A stretch of DNA of 64,000 nt from assembly GCF_000219625.1 (NCBI RefSeq), contig NC_018209.1, forward strand, positions 434,001-498,000, read 5' to 3'. This document shows, in pieces, positions 1-11,102 of this stretch. The notes beneath the pieces are model-generated. The model saw only the letters and a program-made list of their open reading frames with translations. It was not told the DNA's origin and ran no database searches. The translations under genes and the position numbers were made by a program. Each line of letters begins with the position of its first letter. The first letter of the stretch is position 1. This DNA is from Zymoseptoria tritici IPO323 (taxonomy: Eukaryota > Ascomycota > Dothideomycetes > Mycosphaerellales > Mycosphaerellaceae).

Positions 1-652
1 AGGAGAACTTTGGCAGAGAACGAGTTGAATGCAAGCAGATCTGCTCGAAGACCTTGGCCGAGTGAGACACGTTTGATCTATCCGTTTTGAGGCGTGATGC
101 GTCGTGACGATCTGGCGCTCTCTCTTCACATTCACGCTGTTCGGCTGAACTCGGAACGGTTTAAGTAATCTTTTCCCCAATGATTGGTCCAGGACTTCTC
201 GTGAGCTCCTCGGCGCACCTTGGGGGTTCTTATTCGGACTGCACGTCTCGTCGCGCTTATATATCCTTCCTGTCCGCTTTGGTCATTTTCTCGAAGCTCA
301 TATCTCTCTCCCAAACGACTCGATGAATGCTCTGTTTCATCTGCGCGATATTCTTCGAGCACGTGCTCGTTAGCTTCGTGGCAATCATGGTCGGCGCGCC
401 TTGGCTTTTTCCGGGGCGCCAATTCTCCGATGTCCACGTCAGGTAGGTGAGACGGAGCCTGCTTTTTGCCGTCTACGGGAAAGCTACTGGTAAGAGGATC
501 AAGGCAGTACTCCATTTGAGAGTATCGACATCATCTTGCACTATTCACCCTGTCATTCATCAAACGCCACGTACAACACAAATACAGCACTCCAACCTTG
601 ACCAGCAGAGGCCTCCGATCACAGACCGCCCTCAACCTGACACACCCTCACC
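1..652. other. Upstream intergenic region, no supported gene
   Basis: This stretch precedes the CDF transporter. A 127-codon open frame on the minus strand (132-515) encodes a hydrophilic, charged product, but I see no domain, intron signal or start context to support it, and a plus-strand frame overlaps it. The last 100 bases are C- and A-rich, like a fungal 5' leader. Confidence 0.5.
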
Positions 653-2154
653 ATGTCTCAACGCGACCCCGATCTCCACAACGCCATCTCCCTCCGGCCG
701 ATGCCATTCCAGCACACCTACGCTGCAGACCACCATCGATCCTCTTCGCGCATTCAAACTCCCGAGCCAGCACAATCCAGCTCATCTCCCACCAAGCCAG
801 GCGCCAGCTCCGCCGTTGAACCCTTGCCAGCGGTAAGCGGAGCGCACGAACGACCAGCCTACCACCGCAACAGCAGCGACAGCGATCGAGACGACGTCGA
901 GCGACAGAACAGTCTTCCTGGCTACGAAGCAACCAATGATCCATTCAAACTGCGGGAGTCGATCAAGAATATTGAAGACGAGAAGAAGGCCCGGGCAAAC
1001 ACCAAAGCCAAGCGGGTATGCCAACCTATCTCTTCGGGACAGGAGAAGGTCAAATCACACAAGATCATCAAATTCTATGAAAATCAGAACGACAAGATTG
1101 AGAGGCTGTTGAAGCCAGTGGACGATCACGTTCGGGAGGCAAAGGAGCAGGAAGGTGCCGATGCATTGCAGTTCAAGATTGCTGTCAATGGAAGCTTTGC
1201 GGCGAATATCATTTTGGCCATCCTGCAGATCTACGGTGCGGCAGCATCGGGCAGTCTGTCGCTGTTCACGACCATGGCGGACGCAATCTTCGATCCTCTG
1301 AGGTGAGATTATACCATCTGAACTCATCGTTCCTCATGCTTACGCTAACCTAGCAACCTCACGCTCATCCTCTGCCATCGCGCTGTGAACAGAGTCGATG
1401 CCCGCCGCTTCCCTTCTGGCAAGGCCCGCCTCGAAACCGCAGGAAACATTGCCTTCTGCTTCCTCATGACCGCCGTCTCGCTGGTATTGATCGTCATGTC
1501 CATTCGCGAGCTGACGGACAAGAATCATGATGTCAAGTTCCACTACCCGTCCGTGATCGCCGTGGGCATTGCCTTCTGCACGAAACTTGCTCTATTCCTG
1601 TACTGCTTCTCCTTGAGGAACAAGTACAGCCAAGTTCGCATTTTGTGGGAAGATCACCGAAATGATCTGCTTATCAACGGCTTCGGATTGATGACGAGTG
1701 TCCTCGGCAGCAGAGTCAAGTATGTCTACTCAATGTCCTCTTCAATGATCGCTCACTGACTCCTTCTACCAGATGGTGGATCGATCCCATGGGCGCCATT
1801 ATCCTTTCAGTCCTCATTTCCTACCTCTGGCTGCGAACCGCATACGCCGAATTCCAGCTCCTCATCGGCGTTTCCGCATCCACTTCCTTCCTGCAGCACG
1901 TCACCTACATTTCCATGACGCACGACCCTCGTATCACCTCTCTGGATACAGTTCGCGCATGGCACTCCGGTCCACGGATCATTATCGAAGTGGATGTTGT
2001 CATGGACAAAGAGCTCACGCTGGGTGAAACGCATGATGTGGCGGAGGATTTGCAGATGAAACTGGAGAGTTTGCCGGATGTGGAGAGAGCTTATGTGCAC
2101 GTGGATTACGAGACGGAACATAGTCCCGAGCACTTTTTGAAGAAGGAGTTGTAA
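653..2154 (+). CDS. Cation diffusion facilitator (CDF) family metal transporter
   Basis: This is a proton-coupled divalent metal exporter of the CDF family, probably in an internal membrane. There are three exons (653-1302, 1354-1719, 1773-2154) with introns of 51 and 53 nt, giving 465 aa in frame. A hydrophilic N-terminus of about 175 residues precedes the membrane domain. Helix 2 carries the metal-site motif DAIFD (DxxxD, about residue 210), followed by LSNLTLILCHR. A second acidic site is WWIDPMGA (about residue 344). The last 90 residues form the cytosolic ferredoxin-like CDF domain (EVDVVMDKELTLGETHD). The long N-terminus and DxxxD motif resemble the Mn-type CDF branch (plant MTP8-11 and fungal relatives), so manganese is the best guess, but the substrate is inferred. 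The start is the first ATG of the open frame, after a CA-rich leader. Confidence 0.9.
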
Positions 2155-3421
2155 GAGCTTTTGCCTTTCGGCGCGACCGTGTTGCTTAGCATGGATGGAG
2201 GATGATTTGCTTGGCGATTTTGTTGACATTTGCTAGATCTATCGCGTCGGATGCGCAGAGTCTTCGAAGACGGTCGAGAGAACAGCAGCAGATGAGAGAG
2301 CGAGAATTGAGGAGACTGGAGGGCTTGCCCGCCTGAGAACAAGCTAGAGGCGCATAGGAGGATATGAGCCACAACGCCACTCATTCTTCCACGATTATAT
2401 AATAACGAGATCACGAATGATGACCGAGAGAATTGACCTTCTTGAGTTGCTTTGCGCCTGAACCTTTCATGAAGCCTCAGACTGCCTCGCCACTGCAGCT
2501 GTTGTCGCAAGCGCTGCGGCTGCACGTCGATGTTTCAGCGACATTCTGCTGACACGTGGCTCACCGACAGTGCGAAATGAACATGAGGCGAGCGAGCCTC
2601 CTAGATTCGGCACATTGCTCGACTCATGAAGCGGTGGTGCTACTCTCGGGTTCGTCAAGCAAAAGGCATCGTCGGCCAAACAGGCCTGAAACCGAACGAA
2701 CATCTCCGAATACTGTTTCCGACAGACGAGTGTGCTGGCTTTCATGTGAAGACCCAGATCTTATGTGAAGAATGTTGGCTATATGGTAGCAGAGCTGAGA
2801 AGTGCAGGGATGCCTTGTGCGACAAGCGCGGAGTCCGGAGAGCTGCCAGACCTCACCTCGTTCGGGACTTGGACCCATGAGTCGCCAATTGCCAGGATCA
2901 TGACTTCTCGTACCTGTTACAGCTTCTCGGCCTTTCACGCACGAGATCACAATTGACAGATACCCGCGACTTCCTACCACTGTCGAATGATGGAAAAGAG
3001 TCGAAGAAAGCCGTTCGGAAGTGCCGGCTTCCATCACCATAAAGTCTCAGCCTTAAAAGTTCTTCCATTGCATTGACATCATCGTCAGTGCACCAAGTTC
3101 CGGCCGCTTCCTGACAGAAGTACATATAAGCATGGGGCTTGCGCGGGACGATTGTCCCGAGTCGGCCGAACAAGATGGGCTGGGATCAGCTTCTGAGACG
3201 TGAAACGTGTGGTGTTTGTCCGCGGTGCTGGCCGTTTCGCATAGCTGGGCACTGAGAAGTCGAGAGCTATCGCATTCCGAGAGTTCTCTTGGTTTCTTGT
3301 CCCCCGCTGGAATTTTTCGTGAGAAGAGAAGCGGTCGAGAGAGTCGTCAAGATCAATTCCCATAGCTCCGATCGACCTGTCCTCATCCGCCGGCGGCTGA
3401 AGTCCAGACCAACAAGCAGCC
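2155..3421. other. Intergenic region, no supported gene
   Basis: This holds the 3' flank of the CDF gene and the promoter and leader of the next plus-strand gene. Open frames on both strands are short, overlapping and without recognisable domains. I see no repeat or RNA gene. Confidence 0.5.
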
Positions 3422-4857
3422 ATGGACCAATGGAGCGAAAAAGACGCCGAGCGAGGAGAGCAGGAGCAGGAACAGCAACGAGCGCCCTCCCTCGACCAGC
3501 AATCCGTCGGCATCACGAACACCGATCCAGACCGCATCGAGCAAATTATCGAGCCCTCCAACTTCGACGAGCTTGACCAAGCCACATCTCTGAAGCGACA
3601 GTCACTCACGTATGGTACTGATCGGGAGAAACACCTCAGTGCCGAGCTGGAGCGGGATCAGTACAAACGTGAGTCGGTGGAGACATCGAACTATCGATTC
3701 TCGCAGATTACAGCGAATACGGGAACGAGCGTGGGTTGGGGTGATGATCCGGAGAAGAAGTCGGAGGAGGGAGAGAGTGGGGATCAGGTCCCGCCGTTGA
3801 GGGAGGGAGAGGCTTTGCAGAGGCCTACTCACACGCGAGCGGCACATAGTCAGGCTACGACGGTCGGACTGAGCAGTAGAAGAAGTTTGCCGAGTCTGAG
3901 GAGACGAGAGACGAAGTTGGCGCAGAAGGAGGCACATCCTTGGTGAGTTTGGAGCACGTCCACTTTCTTGCGAACGAGAGCAGTGAGCTGACATAGTTCT
4001 TCTCCCAACACAGGCAACATTTGGGAATCACCTTAGGCGGACCCATGATCATCCTCTTCGACCTCGTCGTCCCGTGTATAGTCTACTACAGCTGGTACGA
4101 CGCCCACCTGCGCTCCCGAAACCGGAGATGCCGCAACGAACACCCCAACGAAGATCCCTGCCCCATTCCCCGACTACAATACGACTCCGACATTCTCGGC
4201 TACGCCATCATCTGCTTCGGCTTCGGCGAGCTCTGGATCCTGCTCTCCCGCGTCCATCGCCTGTACTACCACCAAGACGAATGCGCGCCGCTCTTATCCC
4301 GCCATCGGTGGGAACTCGACGCCACGAGTTGGGTCTACGCCGTCGCGATGATCCTGGCATTGATCCCGTTCGTCATCGGCTCGGAACTCGAACTTCAACA
4401 CCTGTACCTCTACTCGCCGTGCTTCATCATGGGCTTCCTGGGTCTTCTGATGTTCGTCACGACCTGCTTCTCCTTCACCCTGCCCATCGGCATCAATTCT
4501 CAAGCGAGAGGCACCAAGCTCCGACCGTTCATCTACTACGCCGCGGAAGACTTCATCGCTGTTGACGGCATGCAAGACCGGGAATTCCGCGTGCGGTATA
4601 ACGAGCGGTACGAGACGAATCGCCAGTTCAGACGGTTCTTCGTCATCTTGACGATTTGGTGGATGTGTGGGATTGTGATTTACATTGGCTGTGTGTCGGC
4701 CGTGATCTGGAAGTGTGAATTCCATACGGCGTTTGGATTGTCTTTGGGCGTTCTGTTCAGTTACATCGCGATTTGGGCGGGCACGAGTGCGATTATGGTG
4801 CACTACGAGATGAAGCGGGAGCATCTGGCGTATGAGAATGGCGAGATCGAGGCGTGA
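3422..4857 (+). CDS. Conserved-type fungal integral membrane protein, function unknown
   Basis: Two exons (3422-3942 and 4014-4857) with a 71-nt intron join in frame to 454 aa. The first 180 residues are hydrophilic, rich in Glu, Gln, Ser and Arg, and look disordered. Six hydrophobic segments follow, beginning GPMIILFDLVVPC, then LGYAIICFGFGELWILL, WVYAVAMILALIPFV, FIMGFLGLLMFVTTC, FFVILTIWWMCGIVIYIG and FGLSLGVLFSYIAIWAG. A hydrophilic loop (FIYYAAEDFIAVDGMQDR) lies between TM4 and TM5. I recognise no named family. Helix number and the long soluble N-terminus suggest a fungal-specific plasma- or organelle-membrane protein. It is 1.3 kb from the CDF gene on the same strand, but nothing shows joint regulation. 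Confidence 0.8.
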
Positions 4858-5621
4858 AGAGGGAGTGGACTGGGGAGGACAGAAGAGATCTATATCACAT
4901 CGACAGCATGTTGCAAGTTTCATTACTATACTCATGGATACCTTACTCTCATTATCCCTCTTCCAAGGTTGTTGTGCAGTGCTCATCAATGTCTCGCATC
5001 AAACTCCACTAAATGCTCCATCAAAAGGATCATCAATCCATGGCGCTACATTTCGCCGCTTCAGCCGCCGAAAAGTCAAGACCCCGCTTGCCCGCCATCT
5101 TCAGCCCGAATCCCAGCCAAATGGCGTCAAAAGACCGACAAATTTCCTTTGACGCAATTTTGTTCGTCCATGCTTCGATGATGTGACGCCGGACAACGAA
5201 GACTTCCAGGATCAGTCGTTCCGCAGGAGTGAATAAGTTATGGCGAAACTTCGCTCCTTCTTCTGCTGCGTGTCCTCCCTCTCCGAGTCCCGTCGTCCAC
5301 CTTCCTGTGAATGACAACAACCCCACCACGCTGAAGACAACAACGATACCGCATAGACGCTGTTACGTACAACTATACCGCCCTCGACATTAGCACGGCG
5401 CAATCCACTCCACCTTGTTGAGCAACGCCTCGCGATAAGCCAAGTCCGACGTCCTGAGCGCCAAATCTCCCAACGCGATCCTTCCAACGCGGCCTGTCTG
5501 CAGCCCACTCGATCCAGCTCGACGAGCTTCATACCAAGCTCTTGCCTCGTCCGTTCTGTCCTCGTCCTACGATTCGCCTTCCTCTTCCTACCGATCAGAT
5601 CCATAGCGAACACCGCCCACG
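4858..5621. other. Intergenic region with long CT/CA-rich leader
   Basis: No gene is supported here. The final 250 bases before the acetyltransferase start are rich in C, A and short pyrimidine runs, as expected for a fungal promoter and 5' UTR. Confidence 0.5.
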
Positions 5622-6422
5622 ATGTCCTCCTTCACCTCCAGCGGACGCTCGGAGTTCATCGATCTAGTCCGGCCTCTCCACGATCGTCTCTCCCATTACG
5701 ATCCCACGGCACCACCCACATCGCAACCGAAGAACGACGCTGCAGATCCCGCCAAGGCAGTTCCGCAGAGCTTCATCGACGCCATGATCGTACGGGAAGA
5801 GGTCTACGTTAAAGAGCAGAACATTGCCTTGGAGAATGAGTTGGATGAAGATGATGCGAGGAGTTTCCACTGGGTTGCTTATGCGAGCCTGCCGTCAAGT
5901 GCTGTGACTGGAGCGGAGAAAGGAGGTGGAGAGGTGAAAAAGGCGAGCACAAAGATCCCGATCGGGACGATACGTCTGGTACCTCCACCCCACGCTCCTC
6001 ATCATCAGAGTGGGACAGCAGGAGAAGGTCGTGACTCCCCGCAAGCACACGGAGAGCCATCGGAAGCATACATCAAACTCGGTCGCCTCGCGGTGATCAA
6101 AGAGTTCCGCGGTGCGGGAATCTCCAAATTGCTCATCGAAACAGCGCTCTCCTTCGCAAGGCAAAATCCTCACGAGGTCGGTCCGCAGATGGACCTCACC
6201 GAGGCGCTACAAAAAGGAGTGGCATCAAACTTCAAGGGACTGGTCCTCGTGCATAGCCAAGTCGGGGTGCAGAAAGTTTGGAAGAGGTATGGTTTTGAGA
6301 AGGATGAAGCGATGGGAACATGGGATGAGGAGGGTATCGATCACGTCGGAATGTGGAGAAGGGTGGATGTGCAGGGCGGGAGGAGAGCAAGTAAGCTGTG
6401 GACGACGACTGGACATTCTTGA
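5622..6422 (+). CDS. GNAT-family N-acetyltransferase
   Basis: This single-exon gene of 266 aa has the GNAT fold pattern. The N-terminal part contains MIVREEVYVKEQ and a following acidic segment (ENELDEDDARSFHW). A core strand GTIRLVPP leads to the acetyl-CoA-binding region LGRLAVIKEFRGAGISKLLIE, whose RGAGI fits the Q/RxxGxG/A pyrophosphate loop (about residues 160-170). A late strand (GLVLVHSQVGVQKVWKRYGF) completes the domain. The acceptor substrate cannot be read from sequence. A hydrophilic insert of about 45 residues (GEGRDSPQAHGEPSE) separates the central strands. The start is the ATG after a CA-rich leader. It is convergent with the MFS gene to its right (41 bp between stops). Confidence 0.85.
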   Translation: MSSFTSSGRSEFIDLVRPLHDRLSHYDPTAPPTSQPKNDAADPAKAVPQSFIDAMIVREEVYVKEQNIALENELDEDDARSFHWVAYASLPSSAVTGAEKGGGEVKKASTKIPIGTIRLVPPPHAPHHQSGTAGEGRDSPQAHGEPSEAYIKLGRLAVIKEFRGAGISKLLIETALSFARQNPHEVGPQMDLTEALQKGVASNFKGLVLVHSQVGVQKVWKRYGFEKDEAMGTWDEEGIDHVGMWRRVDVQGGRRASKLWTTTGHS

Positions 6423-6462
6423 ATGTGGAATATGGCACGAAGCTGCATGACTTTGGTCTCAC

Positions 6463-8177
6463 CTAGGCCTGACCAAGCTTCTTCCTCCTGTCCCTTCTGA
6501 ACATCGCCCAGACCGTCCACGTCACGAAACCCTGAGCCACGAACGCGCATGTACTGAAGATCCAGCCCTTCAAGAACCGAGGCGAATCGACTCCCGGGAA
6601 TGTCAGGTACGGCAGCCATGCCTGAACGGCGTAGCCAAAGGAGTTCATCATGCCGATGACAATGCTTCGCTCCTCGGCGTCGGAGCTGCAAATTTCGCTG
6701 GGACAAACACCACAGTCAGCAAGAATGCAATAATTTGGCAACGGTCGACAGGAAAACGCACTTCGCCCAGGCCATCGCCAGTGGACCATACGGCACATAA
6801 GCTCGGAACATGATAAAGGCCCACCACTTCGCTCCTTTGGGTACGTGCCAGATCGCCAATACGATCGACACGGCGAGGCCAAAAGCCGTGGCTATCGTCA
6901 TCACTCCTGCGCGGTTGCGGTAGTAGTCCGAGACGATGGCAAGGGAGACGGTCAGCACGAATTGCACGGCGGCTTGTGCCGTCGGAATGATATTGACCAA
7001 GGAAATGGGATATTTCTCGGACTTGAGCCAGATAGCAAAGGGGTTGACGGAGCTTGAAGGGCCCTGGCGAAGTTTTGTCAGTACTGCTTCTGTTGAGCAG
7101 ATGGCGGAGGAACGTACAACGTTGATGAAGATGATGTACAGCAATGTCAGCAGGTAGACATGCCAGCTTCCGAAAATGCGCTTCCATGTGCACCATCCCA
7201 AGTGTTTGCGTGGCGCTCGACCGACGGATTCCATTCGCTCGCGGCCGAGGGTTACCTGTGCGGATGTTAGGTAGAAGGCGCGGGAGTTTTCTGGGAGATC
7301 TGGAATGAGGAAGAAGCCGGCGCAGGCGATGGGAAGGGAGATGATTCCATCCATTATGAAGACTGAAATACGGTTAGTGGATATCGCAGACTTGGTGAAT
7401 GGCCTATACTCACGCCACTTCCAGCCAGGCAAGCCGTGTGCTCCGTTCAATCCTTTGTACACTCCCGCCTGAAGGTAGCCGCTGAACATTTGCGCCAACG
7501 CACTCGACGCGTGAAAGATGCACGCTCTTTTCGCCAGCTCCGACGGCTTATACCACGACCCGAGAATGGTATGTGCCGCTGGATAGAAGATACTCTCGAA
7601 CAATCCGACGAAGAAGCGTATCGCAACGACGTGCTGAGACGAGGTGACGGCAGCCAAGCTGAATGTCAATACTGTCCAGGCGAGCTCGCAGCTGGGGATC
7701 CAAATCGAGGGCCTGATTTTGGTCAACAGAATCTGCGAAGGGATCTGGCCGACGACGTAGCCGCAGGTCCAGGCGACGTCGATGAGGTTGATCTCGTTCT
7801 TGTTCATTGACAGGTCCTCTTTCATGCCGGAGACGTAGGCGTTGGCGATGTTCGTTTGATCGAGATTTCTGTGGAAGAGTCAGCCTTCGTTCGAGCCTAG
7901 GTAGCGGAGGGATCACATACTTGACGAAGTATCCCAGTGACAAGATGGTCAGAACGAAGATGTCCAGCCGCCGGACGAAGGCGACCTCTTCCTTGGATCT
8001 CCCGGGTTCGTAATCCCAGATGTACGACCACCATGGCACTTTGACCCTCGCCTGCTCGGTGGAAGAAGGTCGACTCTTCGTGGTGATCTCGTCGTCGGAC
8101 GGCAGACTCTTTGTCGCGGCTTCATCATCGATGGTTTGGACTACCAGTTCATTCTTCTTTTGGTCCGTTTGGGCCAT
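6463..8177 (-). CDS. MFS permease, Liz1/Dal5-like (anion:cation symporter type)
   Basis: Five exons (8177-7921, 7868-7414, 7362-7118, 7063-6762, 6697-6463) with four 51-64 nt introns join in frame to 497 aa. A cytosolic N-terminus of about 75 residues precedes twelve predicted helices. The first helix ends LGYFVKNLDQTNIANAY, a signature of the Liz1/Fen2/Dal5/Tna1 branch of fungal MFS carriers for vitamins and small organic anions such as pantothenate, allantoate or nicotinate. Other family-like segments are [38 protein letters not shown] and ERSIVIGMMNSFGYAVQAW. The real substrate is unknown. It is the leftmost gene of the minus-strand accessory block, but nothing ties it directly to the polyketide synthase. 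Confidence 0.88.
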
Positions 8178-9020
8178 GGTGACGCTCTTGACGATGGAAG
8201 CTCGTCGGATCTCAACGGCGACTTATAAGTCTACCAATCCTCCAGCGCTGTGCTGTGGGTACCGTTCTCGAGCAAGCTTGATACAGCAACGTGCTGCCGC
8301 GTGTAGCACGCAATTCATGCAGGGTATCACTCGGAACCAATTGAGGAACAAGGCAGCCGCGTGCCATGCAGTAACAAGCCCGCCATCTGCCCTTTGGAAA
8401 ACGTCGCCGAGTCGAACCCGCGTTTACGCGAGACGGTCGTGCGATGGACTGCATATGGCGTGACGATTGAGCTGTTGTTTGTCGTTTGAGTAGGCCCGGT
8501 AGGGCGAGGAGATATGGCGGGAATCTCTTGGAGAAGCGATGTGATTGGTGGGTGGAAGGGTTTGGATGGATTGCAAGCTCGTCTGGGATAATGGCGGAAT
8601 ACATGTTCCTGATCTTGGCGCGGGCGGAAGAAAGGTGTCGTTCACTCAACTGTTGCCGAAGACTTACCTATGCGAAAGGTCAATGGCGTTTATATCGCTG
8701 TGCATCCCGCACTATACGGCTCAACCAAGCGAATATCCCACTGACAGGAGGCTTGGCCGCTGGACGGCCTTGCTTTTACGTCCGCTTCAAGTGCTTCGAT
8801 TACTGGCCGCGCATCTACTGCAGAGGTCTTGCAGAATAGCGGAAAGAATTGGTACTATCTGGTCACTAGATCGACCTCCATGCGGTGCTCCAGGGTTATA
8901 CCTTGGCTGCAATGCACGTTCCTGCTGACTGTACATGTCTCGAATATCTTGTTTATATATCCATTGCCTGCCCATAACTGCAGATCATCATGTCTCCTCC
9001 TGCTTCAACAGCGACAGCAT
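8178..9020. other. Intergenic region between MFS permease and GST genes
   Basis: This covers the MFS promoter side and the GST 3' flank. No open frame has a recognisable domain and I see no repeats. Confidence 0.5.
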
Positions 9021-9795
9021 CTACTTCGACTCCGCCAACTTCGCCGCCTTGGTGTCAAGCACCTTCTTCACAGCCGGGCGAGCAATGAGCTTCTGGTGCC
9101 ACTCGTAGCACTTTGGATAGCTGCTCTTCCATTCCTGGTCGAACTCTTCACTCATGATGAACCCGAACATCATGTTCCATGGAACGAACATCAGGTCTGC
9201 GTAGGAGACCTTGTCGCCAACGAGGTATGGCTGGCCCGTTCTCTTGAGGTGGAGATCGATGACACTGAGGACACGCTTGATCTCGTTACCGTAGCGGTCG
9301 ATCGCGCTAGTGATGTTCTTCTCCGAGTGGAACTGAGAGGCGGACGGTCAGCATGGGCGTTGGCGACGGACATTCTTCAACTTACGTGAGTGAACCAAGC
9401 TTTCTGGCCGAAGTATGGTCCCTGTCCTGACATCTGGAAGTGTTCCCATTGCTTCTCGTAGTACTTTTGTGGAGACTCGGAGTAGCTGAAGGTGTTGCTC
9501 TTGTCGTAGGTGTCGATGAGGTAGTCGATGATGGCGCCGGACTCCCAGAGGGTGATTCCAGTGTTGGGATCTTCAATGGCTGGCACTCTGCCGTTGACGT
9601 TGACATTGATGAATGGCTCCTGCTTCAGGACAGACATGTCCATGTACTCGGTCTCGTAGGGAACTTTGAGCTCCTCGAGGATGATGGCGACCTTCCATGG
9701 GTTCGGGCCCTGTCGTGTGGTGAGTAGATGTGAGTGGCATTGACACTGGAGATACTTACCAGAGTGTGGGAGTAGAGCTTGATTGGCTTAGACAT
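9021..9795 (-). CDS. Glutathione S-transferase, Ure2-like
   Basis: Three exons (9795-9760, 9709-9386, 9332-9021) with introns of 50 and 53 nt give 223 aa. The N-terminal thioredoxin-like domain has SKPIKLYSHTLGPNPWKV, the cis-proline loop NGRVPAIEDP and the glutathione-binding ESGAI (about residues 55-70). The C-terminal half is the all-helical GST domain, with KAWFTHFHSEK and YADLMFVPWNMM. The pattern fits the Ure2p/YfcG-like class, which conjugates or deglutathionylates small electrophiles in the cytosol. The start ATG lies just before MSKPIKLYS, and the 36-nt first exon is required for the domain start. It lies in the same minus-strand series as the short NmrA-like gene and the PKS, so a detoxification or tailoring role is possible but unproven. 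Confidence 0.9.
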
Positions 9796-10418
9796 GAAAG
9801 CGGATTATGTGGTAGGTAGTGATGCGGAATGTAAAAATGCTTTCTTGCGATGCTTTCTTTGCCGGAGGGGAGCTGGGAATATAAACAATTCACATCAGAG
9901 GTGACATCAAAGGTCCACCATCATTCGGGTCAGAATCTATCTCCGATTTCATGGAGTTGGGTACTGGTTACACCAATCATGTTGGAGAATGCTAGTCCCA
10001 AGATAGCTCTTTTACCTGCATTTGTAACGATTTCGAGCGAAGTTCGGGCTTGTAGGAGGCTACGCGTTTGTTTATTAGATTCGGCTGCTCTCGAAGGTCT
10101 AGAACTCCTCGTCATCAAGGAGCGAATGAATTGCGGGGAAAATGGCTAAGGCTGAGAAGCACAAGTCTAGAAGCGATACCTCCAGGATCCCGCTCAAACT
10201 GCACCGCATGTGTCGAATTCTGGTGGCCTGAAGTGTCCAGACTGCGCGATTGAGCATAGAGATCTTCTTCGAGCGGCATGCATGTGCCTACGGAGGAGCC
10301 ACATCAGCAACAACACTTTCGTTCTCCGGCTCCGACTGTACGGTCTGAGCCACCGATGTCCAGGTTGAGTGGTGCAGTTTGAGCGGAGCCACGGAGGTAC
10401 ATAGGCTCGCGCATGTTG
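9796..10418. other. GST promoter region and 3' flank of the NmrA-like gene
   Basis: No gene is supported. The interval carries the GST promoter and the downstream side of the short reductase-like gene. Confidence 0.45.
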
Positions 10419-11102
10419 CTAGCCTATATATTTGTACGCCCAAGGCAGAAAGTGAATGATGAAACCTTTGCTCAACACGAAAGGTGCCTCCCAAGGGAAC
10501 GCAACGTTATCGCTCGCTGCATTGACGGCCACGCCTTTCCAGTCGTACCGATCGCCGTCTTGGCTCGCAATGTCCAACATTCCTCCAGCGAGGTCCAAGA
10601 AGCTGACAGGGGACTTGGCGACCTCCGTGCTGAGTTTATGTCCTTTCTGAGCATCGTTCGACAAGGCACCCGGCTTGATGAAGATGGCAGTCAACCAAGC
10701 GTCTTCGGAACGGTAGATCTTTTCGGCGGCTTTGAGATCGTCGTATATATAAGAGCATGTGCAGTAGAGTGTGTCGAGGAGGAAATGAGGTACTGCCGTC
10801 ATCAGCCGATGGTCTGTCGAAGCCGAGCTGAGGATGATGAGTTTCGGGAGGCCTTGCGAGGACTGCAACATCTTTATCGCCGCAATGACATGGTGGGCGG
10901 TATCTTGAGCGATAGTCAGACCCGGCTGGTTGCCTTTCACTGCGATGGCAACGAAGACGGCTCTCGTGCCTTCGATGCAGTGGGAGAGTAATTGCTTGTC
11001 GTCGAGGGAGCCTTCGAAGATGCGAACTTTTTGATTCTTGTCGATGTCGGGTTGTTGCTCGGGAATTTTCAACAAGTCTTCGGCTAATCGTCGGCTTCCC
11101 AT
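10419..11102 (-). CDS. NmrA/SDR-like NAD(P)-binding protein, N-terminus apparently missing
   Basis: A 227-codon frame resembles the middle and end of an atypical short-chain reductase (NmrA/epimerase-like). It has VRIFEGSLDDKQLL (second Rossmann strand region), AVFVAIAVKGNQPG, KLIILSSASTD and a late FIKPGALSND. The expected first beta strand with the glycine-rich loop (GxxGxxG) is absent. Reading upstream in frame gives plausible residues (TIIKRESPRTWESRFSSAMGS) back to about 11,150, then an in-frame stop. I found no convincing upstream exon with a glycine loop. It may be truncated, a pseudogene, or have an unrecognised 5' exon. A standard role would be NAD(P)H-dependent reduction or redox sensing. 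Confidence 0.55.
   Translation of the reverse strand: MGSRRLAEDLLKIPEQQPDIDKNQKVRIFEGSLDDKQLLSHCIEGTRAVFVAIAVKGNQPGLTIAQDTAHHVIAAIKMLQSSQGLPKLIILSSASTDHRLMTAVPHFLLDTLYCTCSYIYDDLKAAEKIYRSEDAWLTAIFIKPGALSNDAQKGHKLSTEVAKSPVSFLDLAGGMLDIASQDGDRYDWKGVAVNAASDNVAFPWEAPFVLSKGFIIHFLPWAYKYIG

Noticed and set aside
132..515. 127-codon minus-strand frame
   Set aside because: Hydrophilic and without any recognisable domain or splice pattern; overlapping plus-strand frames are equally open. Not enough to call a gene.
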